From the NCBI GenBank assembly GCA_049325575.1, contig JBMOLK010000165.1, forward strand, positions 1 to 64,000: 64,000 nt of DNA, in the 5' to 3' direction. Positions 1 to 8,940 of this stretch are shown in pieces. Below the pieces are notes generated by a model. It was not told where the DNA came from. It saw nothing but the letters and a program-made list of their open reading frames with translations, and ran no database searches. The stretch comes from JBMOLK01 sp049325575. GTDB taxonomy: Bacteria > Bacillota > Clostridia > Acetivibrionales > Acetivibrionaceae. Within the stretch, counting starts at the first letter, position 1, and every line of letters starts with the position of its first letter. The position numbers and the translations under genes were made by a program.

Positions 1-1636
1 CATAGTCTACAACAACATTGTTTGCATCCCGTACAGGCTTAACCCTGGCGTATTTGATAGCACTTAAAGAATCTGCAACAACCGATAACCCGGCCACACC
101 GCATGCCATTGTCCTTAATACCTCTCTATCATGAAGAGCCATTTGAAGCCTTTCGTAGGCATATTTATCATGCATATAATGGATTATATTCAAGGTATTC
201 ATGTAAAGCCTTGCCACCCAATCCAGGACCATGTCAAAGCGTTTCATAACGTCATCATAATCGAGATATTCTGTTTCAACTGCGGAAAATAAGGGAGCCA
301 CCTGATTACCCGTCATTTCATCCCTACCGCCGTTAATGGCATAAAGAAGGGCCTTTGCAAGATTACACCTTGCTCCGAAAAACTGCATTTGCTTTCCAAG
401 CCTCATGGCAGAGACACAGCATGCAATTGCATAGTCATCACCCCAATAGTGCCTCATTATGTCATCACTTTCATACTGTACCGAGCTTGTGTAAATTGAT
501 ACTTTTGCACAAAACTTCTTAAAGCCTTCAGGTAAATTGACAGACCAGAGTATGGTCAGGTTAGGCTCAGGTGCAGGCCCCAAAGTGAAAAGAGTATTTA
601 AAACCCTGAAGGATGATTTGGTCACCAGTGTTCTGCCATCCAGAGACATGCCGCCTATGCTTTCGGTTACCCATGTTGGGTCACCGCTAAATAGTCTTTC
701 ATAATCAGGAGTCCTCAAGAATCTTACCATTCTAAGCTTTATAACCAATTGGTCAATCAGCTCCTGGGCATCCTCCTCTGTAATCTTTCCTTCCTTAAGG
801 TCCCTTTCTATATATACATCAAGAAAGGTAGACACCCTCCCAAGGCTCATGGCAGCTCCATTTTGCTCTTTTACCGCCCCAAGATATGCAAAATACAGCC
901 ACTGTACAGCTTCCCTAGCATCCTTTGCAGGTCCTGAAATATCAAATCCATAGCTTGATGCCATTTCTTTAAGATTCTTAAGGGCTTTTATTTGTTCTGC
1001 TATCTCTTCCCTGTTTCTTGCTGTCTCATAATCTATATAGTCAAACTCAAGATTTACCATCTCATATTCTTTTTCAGCTATAAGCCTGTCAACACCATAA
1101 AGAGCCACTCTCCGGTAATCACCGATTATTCTTCCCCTGCCGTAAGCATCAGGAAGACCTGTTATTATACCTGCCTTCTTGGCTCTTCTCATTTCTGAAG
1201 TGTAGACATCATATACCCCCTCGTTATGGGTTTTTCTGTAGTTTGTAAAAATCTCAACAACATCGGGGTCAATTTTTTTGCCATAGGCTTCTGCCCCTTT
1301 TACTATCATACGTATGCCGCCAAAGGGCATTATGGCTCTTTTTAAGGGCTCGTCCGTCTGAAGACCCAAAACTACCTCCAATTCCCTGTCGATATAACCC
1401 GGTTTGTGGGATGTGATTGTAGAGACTGTATGGGTATCTACATCAAGGACACCTCCGTTTTCCCTTTCCTTGCCAAGAAGTTCGCTCACCTTGTTCCAGA
1501 GCTTCTGTGTTCTCTCTGAAGGCCCTTTAAGGAAGGTTTCGTCGCCTTCATAAGGGGTATAGTTGTCATGTATGAAATTACGTACATCAATTTCCTCGCA
1601 CCAGTTTCCGCAATTGAATCCGCGCCATGCATCCAT
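1..1636 (-). CDS. pflB: Formate C-acetyltransferase (pyruvate formate-lyase), 3' end cut by window edge
   Basis: Glycyl-radical enzyme that splits pyruvate with CoA into acetyl-CoA and formate in the cytoplasm. About 545 residues are visible, reading open to the window edge. The start MDAWRGFNCGNW follows an AAAGGTGA ribosome binding site. The active-site pair Cys406-Cys407 sits in IACCVSAM, matching the adjacent cysteines of E. coli PflB. The C-terminal ~200 residues, with the glycine-radical loop, lie outside the window, so completeness cannot be judged. The acetyl-CoA formed can feed the AdhE encoded at 6280. PFL identity, rather than another glycyl-radical enzyme, is favoured by the Cys-Cys pair. 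Confidence 0.96.
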   Translation of the reverse strand, partial: MDAWRGFNCGNWCEEIDVRNFIHDNYTPYEGDETFLKGPSERTQKLWNKVSELLGKERENGGVLDVDTHTVSTITSHKPGYIDRELEVVLGLQTDEPLKRAIMPFGGIRMIVKGAEAYGKKIDPDVVEIFTNYRKTHNEGVYDVYTSEMRRAKKAGIITGLPDAYGRGRIIGDYRRVALYGVDRLIAEKEYEMVNLEFDYIDYETARNREEIAEQIKALKNLKEMASSYGFDISGPAKDAREAVQWLYFAYLGAVKEQNGAAMSLGRVSTFLDVYIERDLKEGKITEEDAQELIDQLVIKLRMVRFLRTPDYERLFSGDPTWVTESIGGMSLDGRTLVTKSSFRVLNTLFTLGPAPEPNLTILWSVNLPEGFKKFCAKVSIYTSSVQYESDDIMRHYWGDDYAIACCVSAMRLGKQMQFFGARCNLAKALLYAINGGRDEMTGNQVAPLFSAVETEYLDYDDVMKRFDMVLDWVARLYMNTLNIIHYMHDKYAYERLQMALHDREVLRTMACGVAGLSVVADSLSAIKYARVKPVRDANNVVVDY

Positions 1637-1730
1637 TTTTTCATCACCTTTCAAACAAAATTGTCATTATATATTTACCCTACAAAATAAAACAATATCC
1701 AAATATATAATGAATTTTTTGAATGATTAC

Positions 1731-1775
1731 AACAAAAAAAACAGCCTGAAAATAATTTTTCAAGCTGTTTTTATA
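1731..1775 (-). terminator. Intrinsic terminator after the YgiT-type gene
   Basis: Read on the minus strand, a stem of about 14 bp (AAAACAGC arms, one G-T pair) with a short AT loop is followed by a run of T. It lies about 30 nt past the stop of the zinc-finger gene and before the pflB promoter region, separating the two transcripts. Confidence 0.75.
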
Positions 1776-1801
1776 CAATACTTTAATTTCATTGCTCACT
1801 T

Positions 1802-2038
1802 CTACTTCTTTGAAATAGCATCAAAGTCAAACAGGATACTTTTTTCATCAAGCCGTTTTTCCCTGATATCGATGAAAACATCCTGGGCTTCCTTGGATAC
1901 AAAAGTCTCTTTGCAGCTTTCACAATAATACACAGGAGCATTGGTTAATGTTACTACTTTCCCATTAATCTTCTTTTTAATGTTAGTTTTGTTTATAGTA
2001 GTTGGTTTGCTACAAAATAAACACTTGATCACCTTCAT
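1802..2038 (-). CDS. YgiT-type zinc finger protein (MqsA N-domain-like)
   Basis: A 78-residue protein with two CxxC knuckles (Cys6/Cys9 and Cys39/Cys42) around a basic strand, followed by a short charged tail. This is the pattern of YgiT/MqsA-type zinc-finger domains, which usually occur in antitoxins or beside small toxin genes. No toxin partner (MqsR or DUF4258 type) lies next to it and no DNA-binding HTH is attached. A start two codons upstream is possible, but the AGGAGG motif sits only 3 nt from that ATG and 9 nt from this one, so the downstream ATG is preferred. Function is unknown. Confidence 0.75.
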   Translation of the reverse strand: MKVIKCLFCSKPTTINKTNIKKKINGKVVTLTNAPVYYCESCKETFVSKEAQDVFIDIREKRLDEKSILFDFDAISKK

Positions 2039-2092
2039 TAACATAACCCTCCTCTTTCTGTGTTTACTTAATTACTCCAAGCCTGGTAAAGC

Positions 2093-3310
2093 CTATTCCA
2101 ATTCAAAATACAATCTGTCATCCTTGATGTAAAACTCTGTACCCAGCTCTTTACACAAATTCAATTCTCTTTCCAAAATAGCTTTTGCACCCTCTCCTTT
2201 TTGTGGAACAACCTGCTTTTTATCGATTGTTCTCACCGGTATCCCTTCTATACTTGTAAGCTTTTTATCCTTATAATTCATAGTGATAATGAACGATTCC
2301 TGATTCTCAGGATCATTCTGGTCGAAAATAAAATTACCCAGACTATAAAAAATGGGTTTGCCATTATAGATTTCTATCCCTTGAAACTGGTGGGGATGGT
2401 GTCCGAGAATTATATCTACGCCGTTATCAATAAGTTTGTGTGCAAATTCCTTCTGACTGGATAATACATCAAAACTGTCTTCCTGCCCCCAATGAAGTGA
2501 CACTATTAGTATATCGACTTTATCTCTTAACTTATTAATATCAGTTTTTATAAAATCATTAAATTCTATTGGTCTTGGTGCTACACCTGTCTTATCCTTA
2601 CCTGCTATAAACTTAAGAGGCGGATTACCCTTATAAACTACTTCTGCCATATCGGTGTACGACAGCAGTCCGATTTTCAAACCCTTTTTCTCTATTATTG
2701 CCGGTTTTCTGGCTTCCTCCATATTTTTACCGGCACCCGAATAGGCAATTCCGTGCTTGTCCAGTATTGCCATAGTATCAAAAAGTCCCTGCTCGTAATA
2801 ATCAAGTATATGGTTGTTTGCCAGGCTAAAAAGATTAAAGCCTGCGTATATTATACCATCCATAGCCTCAATATCATTCTTAAGTACATACTTTCCGCCC
2901 TGTCTGATGCCTGTAAGTGAACGGGTACTGGAAGTTATGGGCTCTTCCAGATTACCGAAAACCACATCTCCCTTTTTTAAGATATCTGCAACTTCCAAAA
3001 ATGGATAAGTAAAGTCCCTGTTTTCCTTTTTGACTCTGCTGCCGACTCCTCTTCCTAAAAGAATATCTCCTACAGCAACAATTTTTAATATCTCTTCTTT
3101 CTTTTCAAGCTGGGGCTGAACATCAATATTGCTGGCAGGAACAATTGTCGCGTATACAGAACTGCTTACAGTGCCGCCACCGGGTAAATCCCCGTTATTT
3201 GCAGTTACGCTCTCTGCCTTATCGCTGTAAGTCCTAAGGAACGTCCAAAGTCCGATAGCCCCTGCAGTCAAAACAGCAACAGCTGCTGCTATTATGTAAA
3301 ATTTCTTCAT
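2093..3310 (-). CDS. CapA-family (PgsA-like) metallophosphatase-fold protein, membrane-anchored
   Basis: A 405-residue protein with an N-terminal signal anchor (about residues 5-25), a low-complexity spacer and a CapA domain from about residue 70. CapA motifs are visible in order: GDILLGRGVG, GNLEEP, ANNHILDY, SLHWGQE and GHHPHQFQG, with the metal-binding Asn/His/Asp residues of the calcineurin-like fold. CapA/PgsA proteins are linked to poly-gamma-glutamate or capsule export, but clostridial homologues often stand alone with no capB/capC, as here. The active site probably faces outside. The substrate is unknown. Confidence 0.88.
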   Translation of the reverse strand: MKKFYIIAAAVAVLTAGAIGLWTFLRTYSDKAESVTANNGDLPGGGTVSSSVYATIVPASNIDVQPQLEKKEEILKIVAVGDILLGRGVGSRVKKENRDFTYPFLEVADILKKGDVVFGNLEEPITSSTRSLTGIRQGGKYVLKNDIEAMDGIIYAGFNLFSLANNHILDYYEQGLFDTMAILDKHGIAYSGAGKNMEEARKPAIIEKKGLKIGLLSYTDMAEVVYKGNPPLKFIAGKDKTGVAPRPIEFNDFIKTDINKLRDKVDILIVSLHWGQEDSFDVLSSQKEFAHKLIDNGVDIILGHHPHQFQGIEIYNGKPIFYSLGNFIFDQNDPENQESFIITMNYKDKKLTSIEGIPVRTIDKKQVVPQKGEGAKAILERELNLCKELGTEFYIKDDRLYFELE

Positions 3311-3347
3311 ATTTATGACCCTTGACCCTTTTTAAATATTCAGTCGA

Positions 3348-3899
3348 TTATATAAGTTTATACTCCGATACAGGCGTATAAATCCTTTTATTCATAACTT
3401 GCTCACTTTTAAAAAGACATACACTTTCTACACTTATACTTGAATATTTCTTATCTATGGCAAGCTTCCTAATCTCTTCAAAGTCCATATTGAAAACAAT
3501 ATCCTGCCCTATGGTTACATGAGGAACATAAGGCCTTCTCTCCCTTTCAAACCCGACTTTTTCAAGGCTTGAATCTATTTCGGCCTGAAGCTTTCTAAGC
3601 TTATCCAGTTCACCGTCTAGCTTTAGCCACAGCACCCTCATATTCCCCTTTCCAGGGAAAAAACCCAGGTTTCCAATTTGAAGTTTGAACCTTTCAGTCT
3701 TAGTGCATATTTCCTGCAAGACCTTATTAATCTCCTGTACTTTTGGTCTTTCAACCTCACCCAGGAACTTTAAAGTCAAGTGAAAGTTATCTATATACTT
3801 CCACCTGCCGCCAGATGCAATATCCCTTAATTCTGATTGCAGTTTGACTATTTCATTTTTCAGCTCACTGCTAAAGTCAATAGCTACAAAAGAACGCAT
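3348..3899 (-). CDS. thpR: RNA 2',3'-cyclic phosphodiesterase (LigT/ThpR family)
   Basis: A 183-residue 2H phosphoesterase. The two signature motifs are His40-Leu-Thr (FHLTLKFLG) and His127-Val-Thr (PHVTIG), which form the catalytic pair. Family members open 2',3'-cyclic phosphates on RNA ends and can ligate tRNA halves in vitro. Length is standard. A GGAGGA motif lies 14 nt before the ATG, a rather long spacing. It is 37 nt downstream of nothing transcribed in the same direction, and 37 nt upstream of the CapA gene, so the two are probably co-transcribed. Confidence 0.92.
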   Translation of the reverse strand: MRSFVAIDFSSELKNEIVKLQSELRDIASGGRWKYIDNFHLTLKFLGEVERPKVQEINKVLQEICTKTERFKLQIGNLGFFPGKGNMRVLWLKLDGELDKLRKLQAEIDSSLEKVGFERERRPYVPHVTIGQDIVFNMDFEEIRKLAIDKKYSSISVESVCLFKSEQVMNKRIYTPVSEYKLI

Positions 3900-4135
3900 A
3901 GAAGCTTAAAATTTCCTCCAAAATAAAAATTGGCATTATTAACATGCCTAACTTAAATACTAATCAAACTATTATTATTTCTAAAACAATTATTTTTCCT
4001 TCTTTTAATATTTTAACACAAAATACAACAAAAATATAGAAAAAAAATGTTATTTCTTAGTTACAGAATTTAACTTTATCACGCGAGATTTGCTCCTGTC
4101 ATGATGTTTAAGCTTCAGGCAATCCTAAATGTCTT

Positions 4136-4939
4136 TTAATATTTTTTTATTGCTATCTTTCCCATAGAGGTGCTGACCTTAACTTTGGTAGGATACAAAT
4201 ACTCATTAAATTCATTAACTTCCAGTGAACCCACACTTTCAAAAGATATTTTCGAATTTTGGGGCAGCCATAAATCTATATTACCTGTCTCAGTTTTAAA
4301 AAAATATTCCCCATTCTCCTTAAATTCCGCTTTTATGCTAATACTCCCTATATTCTTTACAATGCTTGATTTGCCTAATATTCTTCCATTTGAAATCTTT
4401 ACGTTTCCTACATCGCCTTTCACATTTATTATTCCATCAAACCTGTTGATTTCCATGTTGGCCATGTTTATGTCTGCATTTAAGACTCCACTTATATCAT
4501 CAAGAAATTTAATATTTCCTATATCCAATTTACAATTTAAAAGCTTTACGCTTTTGGGCAGATATACCCTAATATCAACACTTCTGTCTACGGGATTCTT
4601 ATCCTTTCCCCTGTATTCGGATTTAAAGAAAACCTTATTGTCTTTTTCACTCAAATCTATCTTAAAATCTTCAAGCTTTTTCTCTAAAGTTTCCTTATCC
4701 TGAACTCCTCTTACCCTTTTTGTTATTTCGAATTTTACATCTTTCTTATCCCATGTATACACCTCGATATTGCTTGAATCGCAGGACATGTTTACTTCAG
4801 GTGAGGCTTTGACCTCAACAGTCTTTTCGCTGTAGGAGTTTACCTCTTTTTTAGGGCCAATCTCAACAGTAGAAACCGAACACCCGGATATCAAAAGCAG
4901 CTGTATTAAAAAAACAAATATAAAAGCCCAATATCTCAA
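4136..4939 (-). CDS. Lipoprotein with DUF4097-like beta-helix domain
   Basis: About 267 residues: a hydrophobic signal peptide ending in a lipobox (LLISGC), then repeated short beta strands with NI/NV turns (DIGNIKFL, DIGNV-like), typical of the DUF4097 adhesin-like fold. The reading frame runs 28 codons further upstream, but that would put charged residues before the signal peptide. The TTG at 4939, just after AGAGGTGG, gives a proper lipoprotein leader and is preferred. Attachment to the outer face of the membrane is inferred. Role unknown; relatives often accompany envelope-stress genes. Confidence 0.75.
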   Translation of the reverse strand: MRYWAFIFVFLIQLLLISGCSVSTVEIGPKKEVNSYSEKTVEVKASPEVNMSCDSSNIEVYTWDKKDVKFEITKRVRGVQDKETLEKKLEDFKIDLSEKDNKVFFKSEYRGKDKNPVDRSVDIRVYLPKSVKLLNCKLDIGNIKFLDDISGVLNADINMANMEINRFDGIINVKGDVGNVKISNGRILGKSSIVKNIGSISIKAEFKENGEYFFKTETGNIDLWLPQNSKISFESVGSLEVNEFNEYLYPTKVKVSTSMGKIAIKKY

Positions 4940-5047
4940 ACGCTCCACCTCTTTAAGCAGCAGTAATGTATTATTGATAAATAATAACATAATATCTTTA
5001 CTATCTTCAAATATTTCCCACATGACAGGTTATAAACTTTTCAACAT

Positions 5048-5077
5048 AAAAAAGAGGCATCAAACAAATGTGCCCCT
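5048..5077 (-). terminator. Intrinsic terminator after the epimerase-like gene
   Basis: On the minus strand AGGGGCA pairs with TGCCTCT (one G-T pair) across an 11-nt loop and is followed by six T. It lies about 80 nt beyond the stop of the TIM-barrel gene. Confidence 0.7.
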
Positions 5078-5159
5078 TCACTAATCTACATATTTTAAAT
5101 CCTGGTCTTCAGGTCTTGTACCAGTCTCATTAAATGATTTGTACCCTTATAAACTGATA

Positions 5160-5966
5160 CTATCCGATTAAATCCCTGATATGAGTTGCATAGTGGGAAA
5201 ATACGATCCCAGGCTCTTCAAGGTCTGCGCACCAGCGCTTTACCCACTCTAAAGAAACATACCCTTTATATCCGTTGTTCTTAAGAAGTGAAATAGCTTC
5301 CTTGACAGGGATATCACCATATCCTAACATCTTGTACCTAAGCTTGTTGCTCTCAATTATTGAGTCCTTTATATGAACAAAGGAAATATAATCTTTTAGC
5401 ATATTACATGTCTTTTCCACCGGCTCATTCATAAACCTGTACGGGTGATGTATATCCCAGAGCACCCCTACGCTTGGGCTATCCACCTTCACAAGAAGCT
5501 TTAGCATTTCATCCGAATTGGCAAAACACCCGTTTGTCTCAACTAGAACCTTTACATTTTTAGTTTCTGCATACTTTGCCAGTATCCAAAGATTCTCCGC
5601 CACATAAGCAGTGTCGATTTCTTCCTTCGGTTCAGGGCTTCTGTCTCCAAGAACCCTGATAAACGGTGTACCGATTCTGCTTGCCAGATCTATATAGTCC
5701 TTTCCCTCTTTTAGATAGTAATCCTGGTTCTGCTTGTCAAATAAGAAGCATGAAGAAGTCAAACAAGGTATCTCAATACTTAACTGCTGTAATTTTTCTA
5801 TTGTTTTATGAAGGTTTTCATCGACGAAGGGCTTGGCTTTAGGAACATATAGCTCATTTTCCATACCTCGGATTTCAATACCGTCAACCCCTAAATCCTT
5901 AGCTGTCACTACAATATCCTCAAAGGACCATTCAGGACAGCCTAGTGTAGAAAAAGATATTTTCAT
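5160..5966 (-). CDS. Sugar phosphate isomerase/epimerase family protein (xylose isomerase-like TIM barrel)
   Basis: A 268-residue AP-endonuclease-2 type TIM barrel. It begins MKISFSTLGCPEW, has the early GIEIRG strand, and ends with metal-site strands VLVETNG, VGVLWDIHHP, FVHIKD and YVSLEWVKRW, where Glu, Asp/His and Glu ligands are expected. Relatives (IolE, ketose epimerases, YcjR-like) act on sugars or inositols, but no sugar operon accompanies it, so the substrate is not assigned. A strong GGAGGAGAG ribosome site precedes the ATG. It is divergent from adhE across a 313-bp gap. Confidence 0.85.
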   Translation of the reverse strand: MKISFSTLGCPEWSFEDIVVTAKDLGVDGIEIRGMENELYVPKAKPFVDENLHKTIEKLQQLSIEIPCLTSSCFLFDKQNQDYYLKEGKDYIDLASRIGTPFIRVLGDRSPEPKEEIDTAYVAENLWILAKYAETKNVKVLVETNGCFANSDEMLKLLVKVDSPSVGVLWDIHHPYRFMNEPVEKTCNMLKDYISFVHIKDSIIESNKLRYKMLGYGDIPVKEAISLLKNNGYKGYVSLEWVKRWCADLEEPGIVFSHYATHIRDLIG

Positions 5967-6279
5967 AATCTCTCCTCCAAAAGATGTTATTAATTACACA
6001 ATCCGACCAATATTCAAAATGTGAGCCTCTAAATATATAATAACATTTTCCAATAAATATGTCATTACATAAATTCATATTTCATTATTGGAATTGCCTC
6101 TTTCCGTTCACTCCCTGAATGAATTTTAAATATGTTTTCCATATTTCACCTGATTTATTCCCATATCTTAGGCCAATCTGCATTCATCTCCTGTAATCTT
6201 TATAGAAAAAATTTTTTAGGGCATATTATAACTGAAAAATGCTGATTTTTATGATAGGTTTCATAAAGGAGGTACACAA
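5967..6279. other. Divergent intergenic region between the epimerase-like gene and adhE
   Basis: A 313-bp AT-rich gap expected to hold both divergent promoters. An imperfect inverted repeat spans 6050-6091: CCAATAAATATG faces its complement, which is interrupted by a 4-nt insertion. No convincing Rex operator (TTGTTAA with its inverted partner) is visible, although adhE genes are often Rex-controlled. A strong AAAGGAGG site lies 7 nt before the adhE ATG. No confident -35/-10 pair was identified. Confidence 0.5.
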
Positions 6280-8847
6280 ATGGAAAAAGAACATATAGCA
6301 CCTATGGTCAATAGCCTGGTACAAAATGCTATGGCCGCTCAAAAAGAATATGAAAACCTGACCCAGGATATGGTGGATAAAATAGTTAAGGCTATGACCT
6401 TTGCAGGTATAGACAAGCACATGGAGCTTGCAAAAATGGCTTTAGAGGAAACAAATATGGGAATATACGAGGACAAGGTTATTAAGAACCTTTTTGCCAC
6501 CGAATATGTCTACCACAGCATTAAATACGATAAAACAGTTGGAATAGTAAATGAAAATGAGGAGGAAAACTATTTTGAAGTGGCAGAACCTGTTGGGGTA
6601 ATAGCAGGCGTAACTCCTGTAACCAATCCAACATCTACCACACTCTTTAAATGCTTGATCGCAGTAAAAACAAGAAATCCAATAATATTCAGTTTCCATC
6701 CTAAAGCACAGAATTGTTCGGCAAAAGCAGCAGAAGTGGTAAGGGATGCTGCCATCAAAGCGGGAGCCCCCAAGTACTGTATACAGTGGATAGACACTCC
6801 GTCCATTGAAGCTACAAGGATTCTTATGAATCACCCTGACGTATCAATGGTGCTGGCAACTGGAGGAGCAAGCATGGTGCAGTCTGCATATAGTACCGGA
6901 AAACCTGCTCTCGGGGTAGGCCCCGGCAATGTACCCTGTTATATTGAAAAGTCCGCTAATATTAAAAGAGCTGTATCAGACCTCATTTTGAGTAAAACCT
7001 TTGACAACGGCATGATATGCGCATCAGAGCAGGCTTTGATCGTAGATAAAGAAATTGCCGATGAGGTTGTCTCTCTTTTGAAGGATATGGGATGCTATTT
7101 TCTAAATAATGAGCAGATTGAAGCTCTGTCCAAAACTGCAATAAACGAGGAGAAATGTGCCATGAACCCTCAAATAGTGGGACAGCCGGCATATAAGATA
7201 GCAGAAATGATAGACCTTAGTGTACCAAAGGAGACAAAAATACTCATTGCCCCCCTAGAGGGAGTAGGTCCTGATTACCCTCTTTCCAGAGAAAAGCTAA
7301 GCCCGATTCTAGCCTTTTACACTGTTAATGATTATAAGGAAGGAATACAAAAGTGTGAGGAAATGACTGAATTTGGAGGATTAGGACATTCAGCCGTCAT
7401 ACATTCCGAAAACGATGATATAATTCGCGAGTTTAGTGAGAAGGTACGAACCGGAAGGCTCATAGTTAATTCTCCATCAGCCCAGGGAGCCATTGGGGAC
7501 CTTTATAACAACTATAGACCCTCTCTTACTCTAGGATGCGGTACAATGGGGAAAAACTCCACGACAGCCAATGTCAGCACTTCGAATCTTATCAACATAA
7601 AAAGAGTAGCGAAAAGGACGGTTAACATGAAATGGTTTAAAATACCCCAGAAGATTTATTTTGAGCCCGGTTCACTCCAGTACCTTTCAAAGCTTAAAGG
7701 AAAAAAAGCGTTCATTGTAACCGATAAATTCATGATAAAACTGGGGCTCATTGACAAGGCATTGTATCATCTTGATAAAGCTTCAATAGACTACGAAATA
7801 TTCTCCGATGTGGAGCCGGACCCTTCAGTTGAAACGGTGAATAAGGGCGTCAGCGAAATGAACAAGTATAACCCTGACATAATAATAGCTTTCGGCGGCG
7901 GCTCTCCCATAGATGCAGCAAAAGGGATGTGGCTATTTTATGAATACCCTGATACGGAGTTTGAAATGCTTAGGCTAAAATTTATGGATATCAGGAAAAG
8001 AGCAGTGAGATTTCCCGATCTGGGTAAGAAGTCCCTTTTTGTGGCTATACCCACAACTTCCGGAACAGGTTCGGAAATTACAGCTTTTGCAGTAATAACA
8101 GATAAGGTTAAAGGAATCAAATATCCTCTTGCCGACTATGAACTTACTCCGGATATAGCAATAATAGACCCTGAATTGACATATTCTGTACCTGCGACTG
8201 TAACTGCGGATACAGGTATGGATGTACTTACACATGCTATTGAAGCATATGTTTCGGTTATGGCATCCGATTATACAGATGCACTGGCTCTAAAAGCCAT
8301 ACAGCTTACCTTCGAATACCTGCCAAGAGCATTTAAAAACCCGGGGGATAAGGAAGCAAGGGAGAAGATGGCCAATGCCTCTACAATGGCAGGTATGGCA
8401 TTCACCAATGCATTTTTGGGCATTAATCACAGTATGGCTCACAACCTTGGAGCTACATTTAATATACCTCATGGCAGATCAAATGCAATACTCCTGCCTT
8501 ATGTAATAGAGTATAATGCAAGTAAGCCCACGAAATTTATTGCATATCCAAAATACGAGTATCCACATGCGAACGAAAGGTATGCCCAGATATCAAAACA
8601 CCTGGGGCTTAAAGCTTCTACCACCGAGGAAGGTGTCAGATCTTTGGTTGAAGCAGTAAGAAGATTAATGACTGAAGTCGGAATCCCACATTATTTAAAA
8701 GACCTGGGAATAAAAATGGAGGATCTGGAAAGAAATCTTGACTATTTATCAAACAACGCTTTTGCAGACCAATGTACAGGAACAAATCCCAGAATGCCTT
8801 TGGTAGATGAGCTTAAGGATATCTATATTCATGCTTACGAAGGCTAA
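6280..8847 (+). CDS. adhE: Bifunctional acetaldehyde-CoA / alcohol dehydrogenase
   Basis: An 855-residue fusion converting acetyl-CoA to acetaldehyde and then ethanol with NADH. The N-terminal aldehyde dehydrogenase half (about 1-430) has the catalytic Cys247 in NGMICASEQ. The iron-dependent alcohol dehydrogenase half (about 450-855) has GGGSP at 539 and the metal ligands Asp648, His652, His717 and His731 at the spacing of the FucO family. The length is close to the usual 860-890. AdhE enzymes polymerise into spirosomes. It is the main ethanol-forming enzyme in cellulolytic clostridia. It stands alone, with the stem-loop at 8880 downstream. Confidence 0.98.
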   Translation: MEKEHIAPMVNSLVQNAMAAQKEYENLTQDMVDKIVKAMTFAGIDKHMELAKMALEETNMGIYEDKVIKNLFATEYVYHSIKYDKTVGIVNENEEENYFEVAEPVGVIAGVTPVTNPTSTTLFKCLIAVKTRNPIIFSFHPKAQNCSAKAAEVVRDAAIKAGAPKYCIQWIDTPSIEATRILMNHPDVSMVLATGGASMVQSAYSTGKPALGVGPGNVPCYIEKSANIKRAVSDLILSKTFDNGMICASEQALIVDKEIADEVVSLLKDMGCYFLNNEQIEALSKTAINEEKCAMNPQIVGQPAYKIAEMIDLSVPKETKILIAPLEGVGPDYPLSREKLSPILAFYTVNDYKEGIQKCEEMTEFGGLGHSAVIHSENDDIIREFSEKVRTGRLIVNSPSAQGAIGDLYNNYRPSLTLGCGTMGKNSTTANVSTSNLINIKRVAKRTVNMKWFKIPQKIYFEPGSLQYLSKLKGKKAFIVTDKFMIKLGLIDKALYHLDKASIDYEIFSDVEPDPSVETVNKGVSEMNKYNPDIIIAFGGGSPIDAAKGMWLFYEYPDTEFEMLRLKFMDIRKRAVRFPDLGKKSLFVAIPTTSGTGSEITAFAVITDKVKGIKYPLADYELTPDIAIIDPELTYSVPATVTADTGMDVLTHAIEAYVSVMASDYTDALALKAIQLTFEYLPRAFKNPGDKEAREKMANASTMAGMAFTNAFLGINHSMAHNLGATFNIPHGRSNAILLPYVIEYNASKPTKFIAYPKYEYPHANERYAQISKHLGLKASTTEEGVRSLVEAVRRLMTEVGIPHYLKDLGIKMEDLERNLDYLSNNAFADQCTGTNPRMPLVDELKDIYIHAYEG

Positions 8848-8879
8848 AATATGCTTCACCATATAAAGAAAATAATTAG

Positions 8880-8920
8880 GGGACGTTCAGGCAGTATAAT
8901 ACACCAAGCCTGAATGTCCC
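8880..8920 (+). terminator. Stem-loop after adhE, probable bidirectional terminator
   Basis: GGGACGTTCAGGC (8880-8892) pairs with its complement at 8908-8920: 13 bp with one G-T pair and a 15-nt loop. It sits between the convergent adhE and the MltG-like gene. The T-run is poor on both strands, so it may act as a 3'-end stabiliser rather than a strong terminator. Confidence 0.6.
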
Positions 8921-8940
8921 AACTTTACTGTTTCATAATT

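Noticed and set aside
1563..1928. 121-codon plus-strand frame across the start of pflB
   Set aside because: It crosses the pflB start region and the terminator hairpin and resembles no protein family.
4170..4703. 177-codon plus-strand frame opposite the DUF4097 lipoprotein gene
   Set aside because: Mirror frame rich in Leu/Ser/Phe with no ribosome site; the minus-strand gene has a lipobox and a coherent fold.
5967..6279. Rex operator sought upstream of adhE
   Set aside because: No TTGTTAA with inverted partner at the right spacing; only an unrelated imperfect repeat.
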